The translations under genes and the position numbers were made by a program. Source: Cellulomonas sp. Leaf334 (lineage in GTDB: Bacteria; Actinomycetota; Actinomycetes; Actinomycetales; Cellulomonadaceae). Taken from it: 64,000 nucleotides of DNA. The stretch is taken from NCBI RefSeq assembly GCF_001424195.1, contig NZ_LMOO01000008.1:124001-188000 (forward strand). Reading direction: 5' to 3'. The notes beneath the pieces are model-generated. The model ran no database searches, had not been told where the DNA came from, and was given only the letters and a program-made list of their open reading frames with translations. Within the stretch, counting starts at the first letter, position 1, and the number at the start of each line of letters is the position of its first letter. This document shows positions 41,945-50,084 of the stretch, piece after piece.

Positions 41945-43225
41945 TCAGACCAACGGGAGGTCCGCCACCGCCGCGGCGATGTCCGAGCGGTAGTGCGACA
42001 GCGGGAGGTCGATCTGGTGGACGCCCGCGTAGGCGGCGGCGCGGGCGGCGGCCAGGTCCGGGCCGACCCCGACGACCGAGAGGACGCGACCGCCCGCGGA
42101 CACCAGGTGCTCGGCGTCCGTGTCGGGCTGGAGCGCCGTCCCGGCGTGCAGGACGTGCACCCCGGGCAGCGCGTCGGCGTCCTCGGTCCCGGTGATCGGG
42201 TCGCCGGACCGCACGGAACCGGGGTAGCCGCCCGAGGCGATCACGACGGTCACCGCCGCGTCGTCGCGCCAGTGCAGGGGCGGCAGGGTGCCGAGCGTCC
42301 CCGTGGCGGAGGCCAGCAGCACCGCGGCGAGCGGCGTCTCCAGCCGGGCCAGCACGACCTGCGTCTCGGGGTCTCCGAAGCGGGCGTTGAACTCGACGAC
42401 CTTCAGCCCGGACGACGTCAGGGCGAGCCCGACGTAGAGGACCCCGGAGAACGGGGTGCCGCGGCGTGCCATCTCGGCGATCGTCGGGCGCGCGACGCGC
42501 TCGACGACCTCGTCGACCAGGTCCGCGGGGGCCCACGGCAGCGGCGAGTACGCCCCCATGCCGCCCGTGTTGGGGCCTTCGTCGCCGTCGCGTGCGCGCT
42601 TGAAGTCCTGCGCGGGGACCAGCGGCACCACGTCGATGCCGTCGGACAGGACGAACAGGGAGATCTCGGGACCGTCGAGGTAGTCCTCGATGACGACGCG
42701 GCCGCCGGGCTTCGCCAGGCACGCCTGCGCGTGGGCCAGCGCCTCGGCGCGGTCGTGCGTCACGACGACCCCCTTGCCCGCGGCGAGCCCGTCGTCCTTG
42801 ACCACGTACGGGGAGCCGAACGCGTCGAGACCGGCGGCAGCCTCCTCGATCGTCGTCGCGACCCGCGGCTCCGCCGTGGGCACCCCCGCGGCGGCCATGA
42901 CCTCCTTCGCGAACGACTTCGAGCCCTCGAGCCGGGCGCCTGCGGCGGACGGGCCGAACACCGGGATGCCGACCTCGCGGACGGCGTCGGCGACCCCCGC
43001 GACGAGCGGCGCCTCCGGTCCGACGACGACGAGGTCCGCGTCGAGCGAGGTGGCCAGCGCGGTCACCGCGGCGCCGTCCAGCTGGTCGACCGCGTGCAGC
43101 GTGGCGAGCGCACCGATGCCGGGGTTGCCCGGGGCGGCGTGCAGCGCGGTGACCGCCGGGTCGAGGGACAGCGCGCGCACCAGCGCGTGCTCACGGGCAC
43201 CGGTGCCGACGACGAGGATCTTCAC
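41945..43225 (-). CDS. purD: Phosphoribosylamine-glycine ligase
   Basis: Makes GAR from PRA and glycine, second step of purine synthesis. 426 residues with the GARS order: MKILVVGTGAREHALVRAL (N domain), VVGPEAPLVAGVAD, ATP-grasp domain with YVVKDDGLAAGKGVVVTHD, NARFGDPETQVVL (metal and ATP ligands), and a GARS C domain. ATG at 43225. It is on the same strand as purC but separated by a small unknown gene. Confidence 0.97.
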   Translation of the reverse strand: MKILVVGTGAREHALVRALSLDPAVTALHAAPGNPGIGALATLHAVDQLDGAAVTALATSLDADLVVVGPEAPLVAGVADAVREVGIPVFGPSAAGARLEGSKSFAKEVMAAAGVPTAEPRVATTIEEAAAGLDAFGSPYVVKDDGLAAGKGVVVTHDRAEALAHAQACLAKPGGRVVIEDYLDGPEISLFVLSDGIDVVPLVPAQDFKRARDGDEGPNTGGMGAYSPLPWAPADLVDEVVERVARPTIAEMARRGTPFSGVLYVGLALTSSGLKVVEFNARFGDPETQVVLARLETPLAAVLLASATGTLGTLPPLHWRDDAAVTVVIASGGYPGSVRSGDPITGTEDADALPGVHVLHAGTALQPDTDAEHLVSAGGRVLSVVGVGPDLAAARAAAYAGVHQIDLPLSHYRSDIAAAVADLPLV

Positions 43226-43293
43226 GTGGCGGGAGCCTACCGACAGTCAGCTCCGGAGAGCAGACGGGACGGCGCCCGTGGACACCGGCCGGA

Positions 43294-45150
43294 TCAGCCG
43301 GCCGCCCGCAGACGTGCTCGCAGCGCATCCAGCTCGTCGACCATCGCGAGCGGGAGCCGGTCACCGAACCGCGCGAAGAACTCCTCGGTCAGGTCGCACT
43401 CCGCCAGCCACGCGTCGGCGTCGACCGCGAGCAGCTGCTCCAGCGCGTCCGGCGGCAGGTCCAGCCCGCCCAGGTCGAGCTCGCCGTCGGCCGGCAGCAC
43501 CCCGATCGGCGAGTCGGTCCCCTCCACCGACCCGTCGAGCCGCTGCAGCGCCCACGCGAGCACCCGGGCGTTCTCCCCGAACCCGGGCCACAGGTAGGAC
43601 CCGTCGTCGCCCTTGCGGAACCAGTTGACGCCGAAGATCGCCGGCAGCGGGATGCCGCGGGCGGACAGCTGCGCGCCGAGCCGGAGCCAGTGACCCCAGT
43701 GGTCCGCCATGTTGTAGCCGCAGAAGGGGAGCATGGCGAAGGGGTCGCGACGCAGCGTGCCGACGGGCCCCTCGGCTGCGGCGGTCTGCTCGGACGCGAT
43801 CGTCGCGCCGAGGAACACCCCGTGCGACCAGCTGCGGGCCTGCGCGACGAGCGGCACGTTGGTGGCCCGTCGACCGCCGAACCAGATCGCGTCGATCGGC
43901 ACGCCCTCGGGCGAGTCCCACGAGTCGGCGATGGTCGGGCACTGGTCGGCGGCGACGGTGAACCGGCTGTTCGGGTGGGCGGCGGGCGTCTCGGACCCCG
44001 GCGTCCAGTCGTCGCCGCGCCAGTCGGTCAGGTGGTCGGGCGGGGTGTCGGTGAGGCCTTCCCACCACACGTCGCCGTCGTCGGTGAGTGCGACGTTGGT
44101 GAAGATCACGTCGTGCGCCAGCGTCGCGATGGCGGCGGGGTTCGTGGACTCGCCGGTGCCCGGGGCGACGCCGAAGAAGCCCGCCTCGGGGTTGATCGCC
44201 CGCAGCCGGCCGTCCGTGCCCGGACCGCCCGGGCGCAGCCAGGCGATGTCGTCGCCGATCGTCTCGACCGTCCAGCCCGGGATCGTCGGCCGGAGCATCG
44301 CGAGGTTGGTCTTCCCGCACGCGGACGGGAACGCGGCGGCGACGTGCGACACCGCCCCGGTCGGCGAGGTCACGCGCAGCACCAGCATGTGCTCGGCCAG
44401 CCAGCCCTCGTCGCGGGCCATCACCGACGCGATCCGCAGCGCGAAGCACTTCTTGCCCAGCAGGGCGTTGCCGCCGTACCCGGACCCGAAGGACCAGATC
44501 TCCCGCGTCTCGGGGAAGTGCGCGATGTACTTCGTGTCGTTGCACGGCCAGGGGACGTCGCTCTCGCCCGGCTCCAGGGGTGCGCCCACCGAGTGCACGG
44601 CCGGGACGAAGTCGCCGTCGGCACCGAGGAGGTCCAGCACCGGGGTGCCGACCCTCGTCATCACGCGCATGCTCACGACGACGTACGGGGAGTCGGTGAC
44701 CTGCACGCCGAGCTGCGAGATCGGTCCGCCCAGCGGGCCCATCGAGAAGGGGACCACGTACATGGTCCGGCCGCGCATCGACCCGGCGAACACGCCCGCC
44801 AGCTCGGCGCGCATGACGTGGGGCTCGCGCCAGTGGTTGGTCGGGCCGGCGTCGTCGGGGTCGACCGAGCAGATGAAGGTCCGGTCCTCGACGCGGGCGA
44901 CGTCGGACGGGTCGGAGCGCGCGAGGTAGCTGTTCGGTCGCAGCTTCTCGTTCAGCCGCAGGAGCGTGCCCGCGTCGACCATCCCCTCGATCAGCACGGC
45001 TGCCTGCTCGGCGGAGCCGTCGACCCAGACGACCTCGTCCGGTTCGGTGAGCGACGCGACCGCACCGACCCACGCCTGCAGCGCACGGTGCCGGTGCGCG
45101 CCGGGCGCAGCCGGGGCGGTGAGCAGGGGGTGGTGCTCGACGAGCGTCAT
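43294..45150 (-). CDS. pckG: Phosphoenolpyruvate carboxykinase (GTP)
   Basis: Converts oxaloacetate to PEP with GTP, entry to gluconeogenesis. 618 residues, usual for the GTP form. Kinase loop FPSACGKTNLAML with Cys278 (GTP-form hallmark), substrate segment YGGNALLGKKCFALRIAS, Mn-binding WFGGRRATNVPLVAQA, and RKGDDGSYLWPGFGENARVLAW. ATG 45150 has a strong GGAGG site. The 106-bp region upstream (45151-45256) should hold the promoter and contains a weak inverted repeat AAGGA-TCCTT at 45166-45180. Confidence 0.96.
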   Translation of the reverse strand: MTLVEHHPLLTAPAAPGAHRHRALQAWVGAVASLTEPDEVVWVDGSAEQAAVLIEGMVDAGTLLRLNEKLRPNSYLARSDPSDVARVEDRTFICSVDPDDAGPTNHWREPHVMRAELAGVFAGSMRGRTMYVVPFSMGPLGGPISQLGVQVTDSPYVVVSMRVMTRVGTPVLDLLGADGDFVPAVHSVGAPLEPGESDVPWPCNDTKYIAHFPETREIWSFGSGYGGNALLGKKCFALRIASVMARDEGWLAEHMLVLRVTSPTGAVSHVAAAFPSACGKTNLAMLRPTIPGWTVETIGDDIAWLRPGGPGTDGRLRAINPEAGFFGVAPGTGESTNPAAIATLAHDVIFTNVALTDDGDVWWEGLTDTPPDHLTDWRGDDWTPGSETPAAHPNSRFTVAADQCPTIADSWDSPEGVPIDAIWFGGRRATNVPLVAQARSWSHGVFLGATIASEQTAAAEGPVGTLRRDPFAMLPFCGYNMADHWGHWLRLGAQLSARGIPLPAIFGVNWFRKGDDGSYLWPGFGENARVLAWALQRLDGSVEGTDSPIGVLPADGELDLGGLDLPPDALEQLLAVDADAWLAECDLTEEFFARFGDRLPLAMVDELDALRARLRAAG

Positions 45151-45256
45151 GACGACCTCCGGGGAAAGGATCCAGTCCTTCCACCGTGGACCTCTTCGCC
45201 CGCGGATTCCATCACCTCAGGGCTGAAACATCCGCGATTCTTTCGATCTGCACAAC

Positions 45257-45853
45257 TCAGGCGCCATCGTCGAGCGGCAGCGGCAGCGCGTCGAAGTAGA
45301 TCCGCACGCGCCGTCGCCCTTCTGTCTCACCGGCAGCCTTGCGGGCCTTCGCGCGCTTGAGGGCCCCGTCGATCGTCTCCTCGACCGCGAGCACGATCTC
45401 CTGGAGCTCGTCGAGCGTGAGATCGCCCGTCGACGAGTCGTTGTGCGCGACGCGCTCCCACTCCGGGGTGTCGCCGGTCGAGAGCCAACGCTGCAGCACC
45501 TTCGCCCGCTCGGCGACGACCCCCTGGAGCAGCGCGTGCGCGGCATCCGCGGTGCGGGGGTCCCGGAGCATGTCGCGCCCGTCGATGCTGTACCCGACGG
45601 TGCGCCACCACCGGTCGCGACCGCGGGCGTGGGTCGGGTCGTCCTCGACGAACCCGTGCTTCTCCAGCTGGCGCAGGTGGTAGCTCGTCTGCCCGCTGCT
45701 CTCCCCCAGGTGCCGGCCGAGCTGGCTGGCGGTGGCCGACCCGTGCTCGGACAGGTAGTCGTACATCGCCATCCGCAGGGGGTGCGCCAGCGCCTTGAGC
45801 TCCTCCGGCCCGATGGCGCGGGCACGGAAGGGCAGGGGCTTGCTCTCGCTCAT
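45257..45853 (-). CDS. ArsR-like winged-helix repressor
   Basis: 198-residue DNA-binding protein. HTH_20/ArsR-like domain: LKALAHPLRMAMYDYLSEHGSATASQLGRHLGESSGQTSYHLRQLEKHGFVEDD (about 16-70), followed by a helical domain rich in charged residues. It is divergent from an MFS exporter whose promoter overlaps the same operator repeats, so it most likely represses the exporter until its ligand appears. The ATG lies inside the third operator repeat, with no ribosome site: probably a leaderless start. Confidence 0.88.
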   Translation of the reverse strand: MSESKPLPFRARAIGPEELKALAHPLRMAMYDYLSEHGSATASQLGRHLGESSGQTSYHLRQLEKHGFVEDDPTHARGRDRWWRTVGYSIDGRDMLRDPRTADAAHALLQGVVAERAKVLQRWLSTGDTPEWERVAHNDSSTGDLTLDELQEIVLAVEETIDGALKRAKARKAAGETEGRRRVRIYFDALPLPLDDGA

Positions 45854-45888
45854 TCGCAGAGATACCTTTGCAGAATTGTCTTTGCAGA
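45852..45888. promoter_or_regulatory. Three direct repeats at exactly 14-bp spacing: operator of the ArsR/MFS pair
   Basis: ATTCGCAGA (45852-45860), CTTTGCAGA (45866-45874) and CTTTGCAGA (45880-45888) start exactly 14 bp apart. The last one overlaps the -35 of the MFS promoter; the first overlaps the regulator start codon. This is the right place for a repressor that controls both genes. The regular spacing suggests several dimers bound side by side on one face of the DNA with an offset. Confidence 0.65.
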
Positions 45889-45910
45889 GTTTTCTCTTCG
45901 ATCGTACCCT
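45882..45910 (+). promoter_or_regulatory. Promoter of the MFS exporter
   Basis: -35 TTGCAG (45882-45887), 17-bp spacer, -10 TACCCT (45905-45910). The predicted start is near 45917, with ribosome site GGAG at 45919-45922 and ATG at 45929. The -35 lies within the third 14-bp-spaced operator repeat. Confidence 0.5.
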
Positions 45911-45928
45911 CTCGGACCGGAGCTCCCC

Positions 45929-47182
45929 ATGAGCGAGCGCGAACCCCTCGGCCGGCGTTTCGCCGCGCACCTGACCGCCACCGGGATGGCCAACCTCGGC
46001 GACGGCATCGTGCAGACCGGCGTCCCGCTGTACGCCCTCACGCTCACGCGCTCCCCCAGCCAGATCGCCCTGCTCACCGCCGCGGCGTGGCTCCCCTGGC
46101 TCGTGCTCGGGCTCGCCGCCGGGGTGGTCGTCGACCGCCGCGACCGCAAGTACACCCAGGTGGTCGGGCTCGCCGCCCGCGCCGTCCTGCTCGGGGTCGC
46201 CGTCTGGCTGGTCGCCTCCGGGCACATGACGATGACCGCCCTGACAACGATCGTGCTGCTCTACGGCGTGACCGACGTGTTCGTCGACCTCGCCGGCTCG
46301 GCCCTGGTCCCGGACCTCGTGCCGCGCTCCCGCCTCGACGCCGCGAACGGGCGCACGCTCGCGGCGCAGCAGGTGATGTCCGCGTTCGTCGGCGGACCGG
46401 TCGCCGGCGCGCTGGTCGCCCTCGGCGCCGGCTGGCTGTTCGGGGTGCCGGCCGGTCTCGGCGTGCTCGCGCTGCTCCTCGTCGCCACCCGGATCCCCGG
46501 GACGTACAAGCACGCGGCGACCCGCAAGAGCTCGGCCGTCTCCGAGGTCCGCGAGGGTGTCGCGTTCCTCGTCCGACACCCCGTCCTGCGCCCGCTGCTG
46601 GTGGCCGGCAGCGTCCTGAACATGGCGAACACCGGCTACTTCGCGGTGTTCGTGCTCTGGATGGTCGGCCCGGGGTCGCGCGTCGGCCTCGAACCCGCCC
46701 ACTACCCCCTGGTGCTCGCGGGGCTGGCCGTCGGCGCGGTGCTCGGCTCGCTCGCCGCCGAGCCGCTCGGCCGCCGCATCCCCGAGGTCCGGCTGCTCCT
46801 CGGCTGCTGGACCCTGAACACCCTCCTGCTCCTCGTCCCCGTGCTGGTGCCGACCGTGCCCGCGATCGCAGTCGCCGTGTTCTTCCTCGGCTTCCTCAAC
46901 ACCAACGGGAACGTCATCTCGCAGTCGATGCGCCAGCGGATGGTCGCACCCGGCATGCTCGGCCGCGTCGGCGGCGCCGGCCGGACCCTGGCCTACGGGC
47001 TCATGCCCGTCGGGGCGCTGCTCGGCGGGCTCGTCGCGGAGCAGTGGGGCCTGCCCGCCGTGTTCGTGGGCGCCACGGTCGTCTGCCTCGCGGCCATCGC
47101 CTACCCGGTCGCGGTCGTCCGGCAGCGGATGGTCGCGGAGCTCGAGCTCGCCGCCCCCATACCCGTCGCCACAGTCGTCTGA
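45929..47182 (+). CDS. MFS efflux transporter
   Basis: 417-residue transporter with about 12 helices. MFS loop 2-3 signature AAGVVVDRRDRKY; NGRTLAAQQVMSAFVGGPVAGALVALG is typical of the enterobactin/macrolide-exporter-like branch. It is presumably a drug or metabolite exporter, controlled by the divergent ArsR-like gene. The substrate is unknown. Confidence 0.9.
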   Translation: MSEREPLGRRFAAHLTATGMANLGDGIVQTGVPLYALTLTRSPSQIALLTAAAWLPWLVLGLAAGVVVDRRDRKYTQVVGLAARAVLLGVAVWLVASGHMTMTALTTIVLLYGVTDVFVDLAGSALVPDLVPRSRLDAANGRTLAAQQVMSAFVGGPVAGALVALGAGWLFGVPAGLGVLALLLVATRIPGTYKHAATRKSSAVSEVREGVAFLVRHPVLRPLLVAGSVLNMANTGYFAVFVLWMVGPGSRVGLEPAHYPLVLAGLAVGAVLGSLAAEPLGRRIPEVRLLLGCWTLNTLLLLVPVLVPTVPAIAVAVFFLGFLNTNGNVISQSMRQRMVAPGMLGRVGGAGRTLAYGLMPVGALLGGLVAEQWGLPAVFVGATVVCLAAIAYPVAVVRQRMVAELELAAPIPVATVV

Positions 47183-47201
47183 CCCTCGACATACTGCTGG
47201 C

Positions 47202-47783
47202 GTGCCCCGACTGACCCCGCCCGCGATCACCCCGGGAACCCAGCGCGACCTGACCCAGCCGGTCCTCTACGCCGACGGTCTGCACCTGCGGCCGTGGCGC
47301 ACCGAGGACGCCCCCGTCGTGGTCGCCGCCTACGCCGACCCCGCCATCCGGAGGTGGCACGACCGGTCGATGGACCGGGACGAGGCCACCGCGTGGGTGG
47401 CGTCCTGGACGAGCAGGTGGGCGACCGAGACCGGGGCCGGATGGGCCGTCGCGACCCCCGACGAGGTCCTCGGCCAGATCAGCCTGAGGTCGCTGGAACA
47501 CGGCGACGGGCGTTCGGACATCTCCTACTGGGTGCTGCCGCAGGCCCGCGGCCGGGGGATCGCCACCACCGCGCTGCGCACGCTCAGCACCTGGGCGTTC
47601 ACCACGCTCGGGCTGCACCGGATCGAGGTGGACCACTCGGTGGCCAACCCCGCCTCCTGCACGGTCGCCACCCGGGCAGGCTTCCGCCTGGAAGGGACGA
47701 AGCGCGGCGACGCCCTGCACGCGGACGGCTGGCACGACATGCACCTGCACGCCCGCGTGTCCGGGGACGGACCGATCAGCTGA
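47202..47783 (+). CDS. GNAT acetyltransferase (RimJ/RimL-like)
   Basis: 193 residues from a GTG start at 47202. LHLRPWRTEDAPVVVAAYADP at the N-terminus and ISYWVLPQARGRGIATTALRTLSTWAFTTLGLHRIEVDHSVANPASCTVATRAGFRLEGTKRG show the complete RimJ/RimL pattern with acetyl-CoA loop QARGRG. The target is unknown. Its last 8 bp overlap the convergent purA gene. Confidence 0.9.
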   Translation: MPRLTPPAITPGTQRDLTQPVLYADGLHLRPWRTEDAPVVVAAYADPAIRRWHDRSMDRDEATAWVASWTSRWATETGAGWAVATPDEVLGQISLRSLEHGDGRSDISYWVLPQARGRGIATTALRTLSTWAFTTLGLHRIEVDHSVANPASCTVATRAGFRLEGTKRGDALHADGWHDMHLHARVSGDGPIS

Positions 47784-49062
47784 GCAGCTCGTGCCGGACG
47801 ATCGTGGCCTCGCGGCCGGGACCGACGCCGATCGAGGAGATGCGCGCGCCGGAGATCTCCTCGAGCCGCAGCAGGTAGCGCTGCGCAGCGGCGGGCAGGT
47901 CGTCGAACTCGCGGGCCCCCGAGATGTCCTCCGACCAACCGTCGAGGTACTCGTAGATCGGCGTCGCGTGGTGGAAGTCCGACTGGTCGTACGGCATCTC
48001 GTCGAACCGGCGGCCCTTGACGTCGTACGCCACGGCGACGGGGATCTTGTCCCGGCCGGTCAGCACGTCGAGCTTGGTGACCACCAGGTCCGTGAGCCCG
48101 TTGACGCGGCTGGCGTAGCGGACCACGACGGCGTCGTACCAGCCGGTGCGGCGCGGGCGGCCCGTGGTCGTGCCGAACTCGCCACCCGTCTGCCGCAGCC
48201 ACTCGCCGTCGTCGTCGAGCAGCTCCGTCGGGAACGGCCCCTCGCCCACGCGGGTGGTGTACGCCTTCGCGACCGCGACGACGCGGTCGATCCTCGTCGG
48301 CCCCACGCCCGAGCCCGTGCACGCGCCGCCGGCCGTGGCCGACGAGGACGTGACGAACGGGTAGGTGCCGTGGTCGACGTCGAGCATCGTGGCCTGACCG
48401 GCCTCGAAGACGAGCGTCTTGCCCTCGTCCAGCGCGGTGTTGAGCAGCAGCGGGGTGTCGGCGACCAGCGGGTGCAGACGCTCGGCGTGGCGCAGCAGGT
48501 CGTCGACCGTCTCGTCCACGGTGATGGCCCGGCGGTTGTAGACCTTCACCAGCAGGTGGTTCTTCTGGTCGAGGGCTCCCTCGACCTTCTCCCGCAGGAT
48601 CTTCTCGTCGAACAGGTCCTGGACGCGGATGCCGACGCGGTTGATCTTGTCGGAGTACGCGGGGCCGATGCCGCGGCCGGTGGTGCCGATGCGGCGCTTG
48701 CCCAGGAACCGCTCGGTGACCTTGTCGAGCGTGCGGTTGTACGGGGCGATCACGTGGGCGGCCGACGAGACCTTGAGGGCGGAGGTGTCGACGCCGCGCG
48801 CCTCGAGCGCGTCGATCTCCTCGAACAGGACCTCGATGTCGACGACGACGCCGTTGCCGATGACCGGCACCACGCCCGGCGACAGGATCCCGGAGGGGAG
48901 CAGGTGCAGGGCGTACTTCTCGCCACCGATCACGACCGTGTGGCCCGCGTTGTTCCCGCCGTTGAACTTCACGACGTAGTCCGTCCGCGCACCGAGCTGG
49001 TCGGTCGCCTTGCCCTTGCCCTCGTCGCCCCACTGAGCTCCGAGCACCACGACGGCCGGCAT
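47776..49062 (-). CDS. purA: Adenylosuccinate synthase
   Basis: First step from IMP to AMP. 428 residues starting at the ATG at 49062; the further upstream ATG (49080) would add six non-conserved residues. Signatures: VLGAQWGDEGKGKATDQL (GTP P-loop and catalytic Asp), FNGGNNAGHTVV, TTGRGIGPAYSDKINRVGIR, EAGQATMLDVDHGTYPFVTSSSATAGG. It is separated from the other purine genes by about 4.5 kb of unrelated genes. Confidence 0.97.
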   Translation of the reverse strand: MPAVVVLGAQWGDEGKGKATDQLGARTDYVVKFNGGNNAGHTVVIGGEKYALHLLPSGILSPGVVPVIGNGVVVDIEVLFEEIDALEARGVDTSALKVSSAAHVIAPYNRTLDKVTERFLGKRRIGTTGRGIGPAYSDKINRVGIRVQDLFDEKILREKVEGALDQKNHLLVKVYNRRAITVDETVDDLLRHAERLHPLVADTPLLLNTALDEGKTLVFEAGQATMLDVDHGTYPFVTSSSATAGGACTGSGVGPTRIDRVVAVAKAYTTRVGEGPFPTELLDDDGEWLRQTGGEFGTTTGRPRRTGWYDAVVVRYASRVNGLTDLVVTKLDVLTGRDKIPVAVAYDVKGRRFDEMPYDQSDFHHATPIYEYLDGWSEDISGAREFDDLPAAAQRYLLRLEEISGARISSIGVGPGREATIVRHELLS

Positions 49063-49186
49063 CCAGATCACCACTCCCACCCTGCCTACGGTGCGGACCC
49101 GGGTGCCGGAAGTTGCCGGGGCCGTGCACCGGGCGGCAGTGACCCAGTACCCACAGAGGCTACCGGATCGTCAAGGAATGGTCATG

Positions 49187-49615
49187 TCACCGCAGGTTCG
49201 CGACCTCGCTGACGGACGTGCCGCTGTCCGTCAGGAACGTCTCGCACCGGGTCGCCTCCTCGGACTCGCCGATGGCCTCCGCCGCCTCCGCGAGCGCGAG
49301 CAGGGACCGTAGGAACCCCTGGTTCGGGATGTGGTCCGCGGGGATCGGGCCACGACCGTGCCACCCGGCGCGGCGCAGCGCGTCCAGGCCGCGGTGGTAG
49401 CCCGTCCGGGCGTACGCGTAGGCGGCGACCGGGTCGCCGTCGTCCGAGAGCGCCCGCTCCGCCAGCTGCGCCCACAGGATCGACGCCGCCGGTGCGGCCG
49501 GGACAGCCTCCCGGGGGTTCCTGCCGCTGCTCAGCGCGGCGCGGGCGTCGGCGTCCGGGCCGGCGGCGGGGAGCAGTGTCGGGGCGGGACCGTCCAGCAG
49601 GTTCTCGTGGCTCAT
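49187..49615 (-). CDS. DUF3151 family protein
   Basis: 142-residue actinobacterial protein: ILWAQLAERALSDDGDPVAAYAYARTGYHRGLDALRRAGWHGRGPIPADHIPNQGFLRSLLALAEAAEAIGE is the DUF3151 core, a helical repeat-like domain. Its neighbours purA and fba are the same as in many Actinobacteria, including Mycobacterium tuberculosis (from memory). The function is unknown. ATG 49615. The 124-bp gap before purA shows nothing I can name. Confidence 0.9.
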   Translation of the reverse strand: MSHENLLDGPAPTLLPAAGPDADARAALSSGRNPREAVPAAPAASILWAQLAERALSDDGDPVAAYAYARTGYHRGLDALRRAGWHGRGPIPADHIPNQGFLRSLLALAEAAEAIGESEEATRCETFLTDSGTSVSEVANLR

Positions 49616-49712
49616 GCGCTCAGTGTGCACGCGTCTGGGAGCGCGACTACAGTCGTCCCGCCGACCTGGACCACCGTTCGGTGTGCACCTCCCCCCTCCA
49701 GACAGGGTGCCC

Positions 49713-50084
49713 ATGATCGAGATCTCGACGTCCTCGACGTCGACGACGTTGACCGTCGCCGGCGATCTGGACCTGGCCGAGCGCGACCAGTTCCCGGAGA
49801 TCGCCGCGCGCGTCGTGGGTCTTCGCCGCCAGCTCGTGGTCATCGACATGTGCCGCGTGACCTTCATGGACTCGACGGGTGCGGCGTTCCTCATCTCCCT
49901 GGCGGACGCCGGCCGCAAGCGCGGCGGAGCGACCGTCCTGCGCGGTGCGGACCCGCGCGACCTGTTCGTCATCGAGATCTGCGGCGCCCTCGACCTGTTC
50001 CGCATCGACGCGGACCACCGGTGCGAGTCGGGCGTCGAGCAGTCGGACTTCCGCCGCCCCGACGGCGCGTCCGCCCCGGCCTAA
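49713..50084 (+). CDS. STAS-domain anti-sigma factor antagonist
   Basis: 123 residues. STAS fold with the phosphorylatable-Ser loop VIDMCRVTFMDSTGAAFLISLADAGRKRG; TLTVAGDLDLAERDQF is the first strand. Such proteins, when dephosphorylated, bind an anti-sigma kinase. The convergent gene next to it encodes exactly such a phosphatase-kinase fusion, and their ends overlap by 4 bp. Confidence 0.9.
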   Translation: MIEISTSSTSTTLTVAGDLDLAERDQFPEIAARVVGLRRQLVVIDMCRVTFMDSTGAAFLISLADAGRKRGGATVLRGADPRDLFVIEICGALDLFRIDADHRCESGVEQSDFRRPDGASAPA

